This document shows positions 54,266-62,491 of a DNA stretch of 64,000 nucleotides, in pieces; within the stretch, counting starts at the first letter, position 1, and the number at the start of each line of letters is the position of its first letter. A program made the translations under genes and the position numbers. Under the pieces are notes generated by a model. The model had not been told where the DNA came from and did not search any database. It saw only the letters and a list, made by a program, of their open reading frames with translations. This DNA comes from Pedobacter cryoconitis (GTDB lineage Bacteria > Bacteroidota > Bacteroidia > Sphingobacteriales > Sphingobacteriaceae). The DNA lies in assembly GCF_014207135.1 (NCBI RefSeq), contig NZ_JACHCC010000008.1, positions 248,001-312,000 of the forward strand, given 5' to 3'.

Positions 54266-55639
54266 ATGAAAACCATATTATTATTTATCCTTGCTGCCAG
54301 TCTAAATTTCAATTACGTTAACGCTCAAACCAATCATCAGGCAGAGATTGACACACTGATGCGCAGGGCCAGTCAAAATGGATTGTTTAATGGCAATATT
54401 CTGGTTGCTGAAAACAACAAGGTAATTTACAAAGCGGCAATAGGTTTTGCCGATGCTTCGGGTAAGATTCCTTTAACCGATCGTTATCGTTTCCAGATTG
54501 GCTCTATTGCTAAAGAGTTTAATGCCGTTGGCATCATGATGTTAAAAGAACAGGGAAAGCTGAAACTGGAAGATCCGGTCTCCAAATACCTTCCCGAGCT
54601 TCCCTCCTGGGCAAATAAAGTCAAAATCATCAATATACTACAATACACCAGTGGATTACCGGATATAAAATGGGATAGCGTCAACAATGATGCGGATAAC
54701 TTCGCTATCCTTAAAAAACTGCAAAAGCTTAATTTTGAACCAGGTACCGGTTATTTTTACAACAACAATAATGTATTCCTGCAAAGAAGGATCATCGAAA
54801 AGATTACCGGCTCATCTTTTAAAGAATTTGTCGAACAAAAATTATTGAAACCTTGCGGGATGAAAACCGCTATTATCGATCCTACAGAAGATGATAAGCT
54901 GGTTGCCAGAGGTTATAATGATGATCATCAGCAGGATAAGATGTTGATTCCGATAACAGGCTGGACAGCTGTTACGCTGGATGATTTCTACAAATGGGCC
55001 AAAGCTATTACAGAATTTAAATTCATCAACCCTACTTCTACTAAAGAACTGCTGGAAGCATATGCTAATGGGCAATCCGGCTTAGGTGGTGGCACTATGG
55101 AAGGTAATCAGGTCACTTACCATAAACACGATGGATCTAACTGGAATTATCAGGCGCTTCTGGTCAGCACAGTAACAAAAGGCCGTACGGTCATTTTAAT
55201 GACCAATAATAAACAGAATAACGTATATGCTATAAACACATCGATACAGGCTATTCTGGATGGGAAACCTTATTCGCAAATTAAAAAATCTCTGATCAAT
55301 GCGCTTCCTTCTCCCCCGACTTCAATGGATGGAACCCAGATCCTGGCATTTTATGAGAAAATGAAAAGAGAACATGAAGAGCTCTATAGTTTTGACGAAT
55401 CTACATTGAACGAAATTGGCTATCTGTTGATGGGCAAGAAAAAGATAGCAGATGCAATTCTTGTGTTCGAATACAACACGGAGCTTTTTCCAGCTTCAGG
55501 AAATGTATTTGATAGTCTTGGCGAAGCTTATTACACTCAGGGAAACAAAGAAAAAGCCTTATTAAATTATAAGAAATCTATTTCGCTTAACCCTGATAAT
55601 GGGGCTGCAAAGAGAATCATTGCTGAACTGGAAAAGTAA
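54266..55639 (+). CDS. Secreted serine hydrolase (class C beta-lactamase-like) with C-terminal TPRs
   Basis: A 457-aa protein with signal peptide (YVNAQT, about residue 21). The beta-lactamase/transpeptidase-like fold is indicated by IGSIAKEFNA with the SxxK pair (Ser and Lys about 80-83), GYFYNNNNVF for the YxN motif, and KHDGSNWNYQ for the HxG/KTG element. Residues about 395-455 form two TPR repeats (AEAYYTQGNKEKALLNYKKS-like). Such proteins are usually peptidases or esterases of the AmpC fold acting in the periplasm. The substrate is unknown. No operon partner. Confidence 0.83.
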   Translation: MKTILLFILAASLNFNYVNAQTNHQAEIDTLMRRASQNGLFNGNILVAENNKVIYKAAIGFADASGKIPLTDRYRFQIGSIAKEFNAVGIMMLKEQGKLKLEDPVSKYLPELPSWANKVKIINILQYTSGLPDIKWDSVNNDADNFAILKKLQKLNFEPGTGYFYNNNNVFLQRRIIEKITGSSFKEFVEQKLLKPCGMKTAIIDPTEDDKLVARGYNDDHQQDKMLIPITGWTAVTLDDFYKWAKAITEFKFINPTSTKELLEAYANGQSGLGGGTMEGNQVTYHKHDGSNWNYQALLVSTVTKGRTVILMTNNKQNNVYAINTSIQAILDGKPYSQIKKSLINALPSPPTSMDGTQILAFYEKMKREHEELYSFDESTLNEIGYLLMGKKKIADAILVFEYNTELFPASGNVFDSLGEAYYTQGNKEKALLNYKKSISLNPDNGAAKRIIAELEK

Positions 55640-55659
55640 CAACAGATTTTGTAAGCATA

Positions 55660-56019
55660 TTACTTTTTCTCCTTTTGCAGGTTCTCAATAACCCTGAATT
55701 CTACCATTCTCTTAATTAGTGTTAAAGGCAATGGTTTATTAATTGGAAACTGAACTGAGCCTTTAGCACTTTTATAAATTGATAATTCATCTTTAAACTT
55801 TGCGATCGCTGAGGGTAATGGATAGAAACCGATATGATGTTCATATGCGCTAAAATAAACAAGCATCCCCTTGAATTTAAACGCCGGCATACCGTAACTG
55901 ATTATCTCAGTTGCCTGTGGAGCTGCTTCGAGGATAACCTGTCTCATTTGCTTTAGCAATTTCTGTGCTTCTTCCGGAAAACTGAAAATATACGCATCAA
56001 TGTCAATAGGATTTTTCAT
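55660..56019 (-). CDS. DUF1801 (YdhG/YjbR-like) family protein
   Basis: A 119-aa cytoplasmic protein with LLKQMRQVILEAAPQATEII, then SYGMPAFKFKGMLVYFSAYE and IGFYPLPSAI, and KGSVQFPINKPLPLTLIKRM. This is the DUF1801 family with the iron chaperone-like fold. The function is not settled. It is a single gene, convergent with the serine hydrolase gene (20 bases between stops) and divergent from the rhodanese gene. Confidence 0.85.
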   Translation of the reverse strand: MKNPIDIDAYIFSFPEEAQKLLKQMRQVILEAAPQATEIISYGMPAFKFKGMLVYFSAYEHHIGFYPLPSAIAKFKDELSIYKSAKGSVQFPINKPLPLTLIKRMVEFRVIENLQKEKK

Positions 56020-56079
56020 AGTACTATATTTCTATCTTTACCTCTATTAAAGTTAAATTAAATCAATCAATACCTCAAC

Positions 56080-56547
56080 ATGAAAAATATTCTTTATAAA
56101 CTTACCTGTATATTGATCTTCCTGATAGCAGGGATCAGCAGCTCTCATGCCCAGATCGTAACTTCTTATGGATTACAGAGTAATCCCTGGGAAAACAATC
56201 AGCTGATCAGACCTGCTGTCCTGGCCAAAATGATCAGTACTAACCAGAAAATGCACATCTATAATATTGGTGTTGTTCAGGATATTAAAGGAGCTGTACA
56301 TCTGGGTGCTGCAAGTGAGAAAGAAAATCTGGAAAAGTTGAGAAAATTGCTGAAAGGGCTTCCAAAAAATGAAACCATTATAGTGTATTGCGGATGTTGT
56401 CCAATGGGTAAATGTCCCAATATCAGACCTGCTTTTCAACTTCTGAAAGATCAGAAGTTTACCAACGCATTCTTATTGGAATTGCCGGTTAATTTAAAAA
56501 CTGACTGGATTAGCAAAGGATATCCGTTAAACACAGAAACATTGTAA
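56080..56547 (+). CDS. Exported rhodanese-like protein with a Cys-rich active loop
   Basis: A 155-aa protein with a signal peptide (SSSHAQ, about residue 24). The rhodanese fold is seen from WENNQLIRPAVLAKM through the active loop VYCGCCPMGKCPNIRPAF to the C-terminal helix. The loop has four cysteines (CGCC and C five residues later) in place of the single catalytic Cys of classic rhodaneses, so it may handle metals, disulfides or persulfides in the periplasm. Its terminator overlaps the end of the convergent sulfatase gene. Confidence 0.82.
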   Translation: MKNILYKLTCILIFLIAGISSSHAQIVTSYGLQSNPWENNQLIRPAVLAKMISTNQKMHIYNIGVVQDIKGAVHLGAASEKENLEKLRKLLKGLPKNETIIVYCGCCPMGKCPNIRPAFQLLKDQKFTNAFLLELPVNLKTDWISKGYPLNTETL

Positions 56548-56553
56548 AAACCT

Positions 56554-56597
56554 AATATCCAGGTAAATCGATTAGTTTTCTGTTTTACCTGGATATT
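56554..56597. terminator. Bidirectional terminator hairpin overlapping the sulfatase 3' end
   Basis: A perfect 14-bp inverted repeat (56554-56567 and 56584-56597, arm AATATCCAGGTAAA) with a 16-base loop lies just after the rhodanese stop and includes the last codons of the convergent sulfatase gene. Confidence 0.6.
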
Positions 56598-57906
56598 TAT
56601 CAAATAATAATTTCAGTTCACGTGCTATTACAGGGTTATCAGCGATTACGTTTGTTCTTTCACCCGGATCATAAGACAAATTGAACAACTCAGTTTCTTT
56701 TCCTTTGACCTCTCTGTATTTCCAGTTGTCTTTACGGACAGCTTCACAGATTCCATCATTGACAATATAAATTTCACGGTGCGCCTGATGTTTTAATCCT
56801 TTTTGCGTTAAAATATCCGCAATCGACTGACCGTCCAGTGTACGCCCTTCAGGTAAAGGAGCATTGGCCCATTTTGCCAGTGTAGGTAATACATCCAGGT
56901 TACTGATCATATTAGTAACTGTAGCGCCCGCAGGTGTATGATTTTTCCAGTAGACAATAAAAGGCTCGCGAACCCCTCCTTCATAACTCTCTGCCTTACT
57001 TCCTCTGAAGACACCAGCAGTACCGGCATGCCAACGTTTGGTGGCACCGTCCCCGGCCATACGGTCTGGATAATTGATCCAGGGCCCGTTATCACTCGAA
57101 AAAATAAAGATGGTATTATCAGCCAACCCCTGTTTTTCTACAGCTTTCCAGACTTCAGCCAGGCTGGCATCCAGTTGCTCTACAACATCTCCGAGTGGTC
57201 CGCCTTCGGATCGTCCTTTATTTTCTGCTGATGAAGCAAAAGCTATCGGCAAATGCGGCATATTATGTGCCAGGTAGAGGAAAAAAGGTTTGTCTTTTTT
57301 TTGGGCATTAATATATCTTACCGCTTCGTTCTTATATAGTTCGGTCAATGATGAATCCGCAGGCCTGATCACCTCTGGTTTGCCATTTCTGAATATTTTC
57401 AAAGTAGTATCAGTTTTTACATAAGGCGCCCGGTAATCGTGACTATATAACATTCCGTAATAGGAATCAAATCCTTGTGCCATAGGATTATTGTATGCCA
57501 TATGATCACCAAGATGCCATTTGCCTATCATTGCAGTTTTATAGCCTACCTTTTTAAGCATTTCAGCAATGGTGACTTCCTGATCGGGTAAACCTAATGT
57601 TGACCCCGGCCCTATTACCCCACCCAAATTCATTCTGGTTGCATACCTTCCGGTTAATAAGGAAGCACGCGACGGAGTACAGGCTGGACTTGAAACCACA
57701 TAATTTGTAGCACGAACGCCCTTCTGGGCCATCTGATCCAAAAAAGGTGTCATAATCACCGGATTACCATAGCAACTCAGATCAGAATACCCCATGTCAT
57801 CCGCCAGAACTATGATAATATTTGGCCGCTGCTGCGCATGAGTCTGTGCCGCTAAAAATAAGGATGTGAGAATGAAAATTCGCTGAAAACAGTGTTTGAT
57901 GATCAT
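56572..57906 (-). CDS. Sulfatase (arylsulfatase-type, formylglycine-dependent)
   Basis: The ATG at 57906 (MIIKHCFQRI) starts a good signal peptide ending near THAQQ; an in-frame extension to 57951 adds 15 unneeded residues. The 444-aa protein has the metal-site segment NIIIVLADDMGYSDLSCYG and the sulfatase signature SSPACTPSRASLLTGRYATR, where Cys (about 76) is converted to formylglycine. KWHLGDH, HNMPHLP and SSDNGPW complete the active site. It should remove sulfate from a carbohydrate or aryl ester outside the cytoplasm, and would need a formylglycine-generating enzyme not present here. Not within a PUL. Confidence 0.9.
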   Translation of the reverse strand: MIIKHCFQRIFILTSLFLAAQTHAQQRPNIIIVLADDMGYSDLSCYGNPVIMTPFLDQMAQKGVRATNYVVSSPACTPSRASLLTGRYATRMNLGGVIGPGSTLGLPDQEVTIAEMLKKVGYKTAMIGKWHLGDHMAYNNPMAQGFDSYYGMLYSHDYRAPYVKTDTTLKIFRNGKPEVIRPADSSLTELYKNEAVRYINAQKKDKPFFLYLAHNMPHLPIAFASSAENKGRSEGGPLGDVVEQLDASLAEVWKAVEKQGLADNTIFIFSSDNGPWINYPDRMAGDGATKRWHAGTAGVFRGSKAESYEGGVREPFIVYWKNHTPAGATVTNMISNLDVLPTLAKWANAPLPEGRTLDGQSIADILTQKGLKHQAHREIYIVNDGICEAVRKDNWKYREVKGKETELFNLSYDPGERTNVIADNPVIARELKLLFDKYPGKTEN

Positions 57907-58110
57907 GTATTGAATAATATATTCCAATATATAAAAATTAACAGGAAGCATGTGGTATCACTATGATTTTATTCCTGTTATTCCGTACATTTCCGATCAG
58001 TAGATGTTCATCAATGAACACTTTATAAAAATTATCATTGATAAATTGACTCCTGCTATATATTTCACTTTGGCATATCATTGGTGGACGGTACATCTAA
58101 AAAACAATAC

Positions 58111-60501
58111 ATGTTCAAACTAAACCTAAAAATCGCCTGGCGCAACCTCTGCAAAAACAAAGGTTATACATTGATTAATATCATGGGACTTTCGATTGCA
58201 ATGGCAAGTTGTATTCTACTTTTTATCTTCATCAATTATCAGCTTAGCTTTGACAAAGGTTATAAGAACGAAGACCGGATCTATAGGTTTGTTACGAACT
58301 GGAAATACAATAGTTATGTTGATTTTAATCAGGGCGTCCCGATACCGTTAGTCGCTGCCGCAAGAGCTGAGTTTTCCGGGTTAGAAAAAGTTTCGGCTAT
58401 TGCCTCTGATCAGGGAATTATCCAGATCAAAGATCAGAACGGAAAAGACAGGATAAAAACTTCAGAGCAGGTATTTTACATTGAACCTGATTTTTTCGGG
58501 ATTTTCAATATCGGCTGGCTTCGGGGCGACCCTCGAAAGGCTTTAACAGATCCAAATACGGTAGCTTTATCTGAGGCTACAGCAAAAAAATTCTTTGGTA
58601 CCGTTGAGAATGCCATGGGAAAAACTATTCTTTATGGTCACCAGATTCCACTGAAAGTTACTGGTGTATTTAAAGATACTCCTGAGAACAGCAGCTTCCC
58701 TTTAAAAATTGTGATTAGTTATCAAAGCTACTGGGGGAAAAACATTAAGTCCTGGGATTCTGTCGGTTCACAATTTGAATGTTATGCCTTGTTTAAAGAA
58801 GGCACCGACCTTTCCTCATTACACGAGCCTTTAAAAAGGTTCAACAAAAAATACTATGAGGATAAAAAAATTGAGGGCAATCAAACCAATTCCTTTCAAT
58901 CTTTAAAAGACATCCATTTCAGTGAACATTATGGCAATTTCGCTAACAAGTTTATAGCCAAAAGTGAACTTTATGGGCTAGCAGTCATTGGCTTATTTTT
59001 AATAATTACAGCTTGCATAAACTTTATAAATCTGACTACAGCACAATCCATTAATCGTTCTAAAGAAGTAGGCTTACGTAAAGTAATGGGAAGTAAACGT
59101 AAACAACTTGCTATACAATTCTTAACTGAGACATTCGCCATAACTTTTGCAGCACTGTTAATTGCTTGTATCCTCGCTGAATTAGCTATTCCTCAGTTGC
59201 AAAACCTGTTTAAAGAACAAATTTCATTTAGTCTATTTGCACAACCCATAATCTTTGTATTTCTCGCCGGACTTGTAATCGTAGTAAGTCTGCTCGCTGG
59301 TTTATATCCGGCCTTAATTATATCGGGATTTAACCCGGCACTGGCTATAAAAAATAAAATAACAGTCAATACAGGAAATCTGGGTTTGCGTAAAATGCTG
59401 GTTATATTGCAATTTACCATAACCAGCATACTCCTTATTGGAACTGTGGTTATTCTCCAACAGATGAATTACGTAAAGCAAAAACCATTGGGTTTTACAA
59501 CCAAAGCCATTGTTATGGTGAATGTCCCCACAGACAGTATCAGCAAAACCAAATTCAATATTTTTAAACAAAGAGCTTTACAAATAAGTGGTGTAGAAAT
59601 GTTAAGTTACTGCCAGCGGCCTCCCCTGTCCAATGATATTAGTTCAAGCCATTTTTCATATAATGGTCAAAAGAATAAAGATTTTGAGATCAGACTTTCA
59701 GTAGCCGACTCAACGTATTTTAAATTATTTGGTTTGAAGCTAATCGCCGGAAAATCATACCTGGAAAGCGATAATATCAATGGCTATGTAGTTAATGAAA
59801 CCTTTCTGAAGAAAATGAATATAACTAATCCTCAGGAGGTAATTGGCAAAATACTAGCTGAAAACAACCACAGGATTCCAATCATTGGAGTTGTTAAAGA
59901 CTTTAACGATCGCTCACTGAAAGAAAAGATATCACCCATGGCCCTTTATGCCCAAAAATTTGCATATAACACCACAGCCATCAAGCTTGATAAGAACCAA
60001 ATTATGCCCACTATGCAAAAAATAGAAGCACTTTGGAACACTACTTTTCGTGATAATATCTATGAAGCCAAATTTGTAAATGATGATATTAACAGATATT
60101 ATGAAAGTGAGCAGGTAATGGGGGGTTTGTTCCGGATTTTTGCCGGAGTAATTATTTTCATCTCTTTTATAGGCTTATTTGGATTGATATCTTTTGTAGC
60201 CACGCAACGCACCAAAGAAGTAGCGATCAGGAAAGTATTAGGTGCGTCAACACTTGAACTGGTCAAAATGCTTAATGGAACTTTCTTACTTATGGTTTTC
60301 ACAGCCAATATAATTGCATGGCCACTGGCTTATATCTTTGTTTCTAAATGGCTGGCCGGCTTTGCTTACCGAGTCGATTTAAGTATATGGCCTTTTGTAT
60401 CAGCTTTTCTGATCTCTATGACAATTACCCTGATTACTGTAAGTATCCGGTCTTACAAAGCATCTGTTGCGAATACAATTGATGCATTAAAGTATGAATA
60501 A
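58111..60501 (+). CDS. MacB/FtsX-type ABC transporter permease
   Basis: The frame opens at TTG 58081, but ATG 58111 (MFKLNLKIAWRNLCKNKGYT) is the normal start of this family; 796 aa. There are two halves, each with a membrane helix set: MacB periplasmic core (about 20-260), an FtsX block (ITACINFINLTTAQSINRSKEVGLRKVMG), a second periplasmic core, and a second FtsX block near the end (TQRTKEVAIRKVLGAST). No ATPase gene is adjacent, so the partner is encoded elsewhere. These permeases serve lipoprotein, peptide or drug export, and the cargo is unknown. Confidence 0.9.
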   Translation: MFKLNLKIAWRNLCKNKGYTLINIMGLSIAMASCILLFIFINYQLSFDKGYKNEDRIYRFVTNWKYNSYVDFNQGVPIPLVAAARAEFSGLEKVSAIASDQGIIQIKDQNGKDRIKTSEQVFYIEPDFFGIFNIGWLRGDPRKALTDPNTVALSEATAKKFFGTVENAMGKTILYGHQIPLKVTGVFKDTPENSSFPLKIVISYQSYWGKNIKSWDSVGSQFECYALFKEGTDLSSLHEPLKRFNKKYYEDKKIEGNQTNSFQSLKDIHFSEHYGNFANKFIAKSELYGLAVIGLFLIITACINFINLTTAQSINRSKEVGLRKVMGSKRKQLAIQFLTETFAITFAALLIACILAELAIPQLQNLFKEQISFSLFAQPIIFVFLAGLVIVVSLLAGLYPALIISGFNPALAIKNKITVNTGNLGLRKMLVILQFTITSILLIGTVVILQQMNYVKQKPLGFTTKAIVMVNVPTDSISKTKFNIFKQRALQISGVEMLSYCQRPPLSNDISSSHFSYNGQKNKDFEIRLSVADSTYFKLFGLKLIAGKSYLESDNINGYVVNETFLKKMNITNPQEVIGKILAENNHRIPIIGVVKDFNDRSLKEKISPMALYAQKFAYNTTAIKLDKNQIMPTMQKIEALWNTTFRDNIYEAKFVNDDINRYYESEQVMGGLFRIFAGVIIFISFIGLFGLISFVATQRTKEVAIRKVLGASTLELVKMLNGTFLLMVFTANIIAWPLAYIFVSKWLAGFAYRVDLSIWPFVSAFLISMTITLITVSIRSYKASVANTIDALKYE

Positions 60502-60562
60502 CTCAGACGTACCATTCCTGGATTAACCGAATATTGTAAAATTCGGATATAGGCAACCCACA

Positions 60563-60612
60563 TATAATACTGATTGGTATATTTACTTATTAATATACCA
60601 ATCAGTATTATA
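60563..60612. promoter_or_regulatory. Perfect 20-bp inverted repeat reaching the start codon of the thioesterase gene
   Basis: TATAATACTGATTGGTATAT at 60563-60582 is repeated in exact reverse complement at 60593-60612, with a 10-base spacer; the last base is the A of the ATG. Each arm contains ATAC-N6-GTAT, resembling TetR-family operator half-sites. It could be a paired operator for a TetR regulator encoded elsewhere, or an RNA hairpin covering the start codon. Confidence 0.65.
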
Positions 60613-61094
60613 TGAAAACAGTAACAGATAAAATCCGGCAGGGCCTGATCAGTCAGCTCGGACAAACAGTAACCTCCTCGCCTTCCGCTTTTATGCTATG
60701 GCTGGCACCAGTAGTGCGTGAGATAGATCATGGCGCTATGACTTTTGAATACGTGGTCAGAAAAGAGATGACTAACCCTATAGGGACATTACATGGCGGG
60801 GTAACTGCTGCAATTATGGATGATATGATTGGTGCTACCATTATCAGTCTTGGCAGGGAGCATTTTTATACGACTGTAAATAATGTCATAGACTATTTTT
60901 CAACAGCAAAATGCGGAGATCTCATTACTGGTAAAACCAAAGTTATCAAAGCCGGACAACAAATTATCAATGTACAATTTGAATTATGGAACCTTGGGAA
61001 AGAAAGACTTCTTGCCAGGGGTTATTCCAATGCGCTAAAAACTGACCATAAAATAATTGATCCAGAAACAGCAAATCACAACCCAAATAAATAA
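60612..61094 (+). CDS. PaaI-type hot-dog thioesterase
   Basis: A 160-aa protein with hot-dog fold features: MTFEYVVRKEMTNPIGTLHG, GGVTAAIMDDMIGATIISLG and NVIDYFSTAKCGDLITGKTK. The HGG-x8-D pattern matches the PaaI/4HBT group that hydrolyses acyl-CoA esters. It starts directly at the right edge of a 20-bp inverted repeat and lies 2 bases before an SDR gene, so the two form an operon. The pair may act on an acyl-CoA or a related carbonyl compound; this is inference. Confidence 0.87.
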   Translation: MKTVTDKIRQGLISQLGQTVTSSPSAFMLWLAPVVREIDHGAMTFEYVVRKEMTNPIGTLHGGVTAAIMDDMIGATIISLGREHFYTTVNNVIDYFSTAKCGDLITGKTKVIKAGQQIINVQFELWNLGKERLLARGYSNALKTDHKIIDPETANHNPNK

Positions 61095-61096
61095 TC

Positions 61097-61837
61097 ATGA
61101 AAACAACAAATAGAACAGTCCTGATAACTGGCGGAGGCTCGGGCATAGGTTTTGAAATTGCCAAATTACTCCTGGAAGCAGGTAACGAGGTGATTATTAC
61201 CGGGAGAACCGAATCAAGACTAAAAGAAGCTGCTGAAAAGCTCAAAGGGGTTCATCTGTTCACCAGTGATATTACTAATGAAAATGATGTCAATGAATTG
61301 GTGAATTATCTAAGTAAAAACCACCCAAAACTTGATTTACTGATTAATAATGCAGGCAAAGCCTATGCCTATGAACTCTCAGCAACAGCAGATATTTTCG
61401 AAAAAGCAAAAGCAGAGACTCAAACCAATTATCTGTCGGTCATCAATCTAACGGAAAAACTATTGCCACTACTTAATGAACAACCTGAGGCAGCTATCGT
61501 CAACGTCACTTCGATCGTAGCATTTGCAGCGTCAAGTAAAATGAGTACATATGCAGCAAGTAAAGCCGCGCTTCATTCATTTACGCAATCATTACGTTAT
61601 ACATTGGCAAAAAATACCGGGATCAAGGTTTTTGAGTTGATGCCTCCATTGGTGGATACTGAATTTTCAAAAGAGATAGGTGGTCATAATGGAATCCCTC
61701 CAGGGCAGGTCGCAGAAGAATTGATAGCTGGATTGAATGATGATAATTATGAGATCCATGTCGGCGGAACAGCAGACTTTTATAAGTTATCCCTCTCCTC
61801 TCCTCAAGAAGCATTTAAGCTGTTTAACCAGGATTAG
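61097..61837 (+). CDS. Short-chain dehydrogenase (DltE-like SDR)
   Basis: A 246-aa SDR with TGGGSGIGFEIAKLLLEAGN, the sugar/nucleotide-binding arginine (ITGRTESRL, suggesting NADP), LLINNAG (about 76-82), VNVTSIVAF (Ser) and YAASKAALHS (Tyr-x-x-x-Lys). Sequence style matches the DltE-type SDRs of Bacteroidota. Despite that name, no D-alanylation genes are near. Operon with the thioesterase gene, 2 bases upstream. A strong terminator follows. Confidence 0.87.
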   Translation: MKTTNRTVLITGGGSGIGFEIAKLLLEAGNEVIITGRTESRLKEAAEKLKGVHLFTSDITNENDVNELVNYLSKNHPKLDLLINNAGKAYAYELSATADIFEKAKAETQTNYLSVINLTEKLLPLLNEQPEAAIVNVTSIVAFAASSKMSTYAASKAALHSFTQSLRYTLAKNTGIKVFELMPPLVDTEFSKEIGGHNGIPPGQVAEELIAGLNDDNYEIHVGGTADFYKLSLSSPQEAFKLFNQD

Positions 61838-61850
61838 TATTTTTAGAAAT

Positions 61851-61886
61851 AAAAGCTGTTTCTGTTCATCGCAGAAACGGCTTTTT
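61851..61886 (+). terminator. Rho-independent terminator of the thioesterase-SDR operon
   Basis: A 14-bp stem (AAAAGCTGTTTCTG and CAGAAACGGCTTTT, one T:G pair) with a 7-base loop is followed by T residues. It begins 13 bases after the SDR stop. Confidence 0.88.
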
Positions 61887-62134
61887 TGCATCTACATTTT
61901 TGAAATTATCTTCTCTCATTAGACTCTATATTAACTTTTATATAGGATTTTTACCTGCAACATTATGATAGTACATGTGAAAACATTAGGAAATATGACC
62001 ATATTCCTGTTACAACACCATTCTGGATATAAAAAACGAAAATTTATTATCCCTAGAATTCAATACGTTAGCAGAATAATACAAAATATTCTTACTTAAG
62101 ATCGCATTTAACGCATAAAATCAATTAATAATGA

Positions 62135-62142
62135 TACTTTTG
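62135..62142 (+). promoter_or_regulatory. Candidate -7 element of the tRNA-Lys gene
   Basis: TACTTTTG fits TAnnTTTG and lies 30 bases before the tRNA 5' end, leaving a short leader. The -33 box is not clear. Confidence 0.4.
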
Positions 62143-62171
62143 CACCTCTTCGAAACGAAAGAAAAGAAGAA

Positions 62172-62244
62172 GATTCCGTAGCTCAGCTGGTAGAGCATTA
62201 CACTTTTAATGTAGTGGTCCTGGGTTCGAATCCCAGCGGGATCA
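62172..62244 (+). tRNA. tRNA-Lys (anticodon TTT)
   Basis: The 73-base cloverleaf is complete. The acceptor stem is GATTCCG/CGGGATC with one T:G pair; the D arm is AGCTCAGCTGGTAGAGC. The anticodon stem TTACA/TGTAG closes the loop CTTTTAA, giving anticodon TTT. The T arm is CTGGG-TTCGAAT-CCCAG, and the discriminator base is A. No CCA is encoded. It is followed by a terminator and an integrase gene, which suggests the 3' part serves as an integration site. Confidence 0.95.
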
Positions 62245-62273
62245 CAAACAACAGTATCAAAAAGAACTAGAAC

Positions 62274-62304
62274 CCTGCAAATCAAACGATTGCAGGTTTT
62301 TTTG
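62274..62304 (+). terminator. Terminator downstream of tRNA-Lys
   Basis: A perfect 7-bp stem (CCTGCAA and TTGCAGG) with a 9-base loop is followed by seven T residues, 30 bases after the tRNA. Confidence 0.82.
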
Positions 62305-62355
62305 TTTACCGGAAAACCCCAAAATATACATTAAATCACATAAATAAAGTGAGTG

Positions 62356-62395
62356 ATTCGGTGAGTAATTTTAGGGAGTATAAAACTCACCGAAT
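62356..62395. repeat. Inverted repeat between tRNA-Lys and the integrase gene
   Basis: ATTCGGTGAGT (62356-62366) and its exact reverse complement ACTCACCGAAT (62385-62395) flank 18 bases; an extra GTGAGT sits at 62350-62355 as a partial direct repeat. The place, about 100 bases before an integrase gene, fits recombinase arm sites or an autoregulatory operator. Confidence 0.45.
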
Positions 62396-62491
62396 TAAAT
62401 ATAACTTTCTTATTTACAGATAGTTAAATCATTGTACGACTTGATACGTTTAGACTGCAAGGCTAACTTTGTTAACCTTAAATCAGTTATT

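Larger units (their letters stand above)
61838..62171. other. Intergenic region between the SDR gene and tRNA-Lys
   Basis: After the terminator (61851-61886) about 285 AT-rich bases remain, with no gene visible. TACTTTTG at 62135-62142 matches the -7 consensus TAnnTTTG and is the likely tRNA promoter, although I see no TTG at the usual distance upstream. Confidence 0.45.

Noticed and set aside
60563..60612. The inverted repeat as insertion-sequence ends
   Set aside because: Only 10 bases separate the arms and there is no transposase, so an operator or RNA hairpin is more likely.
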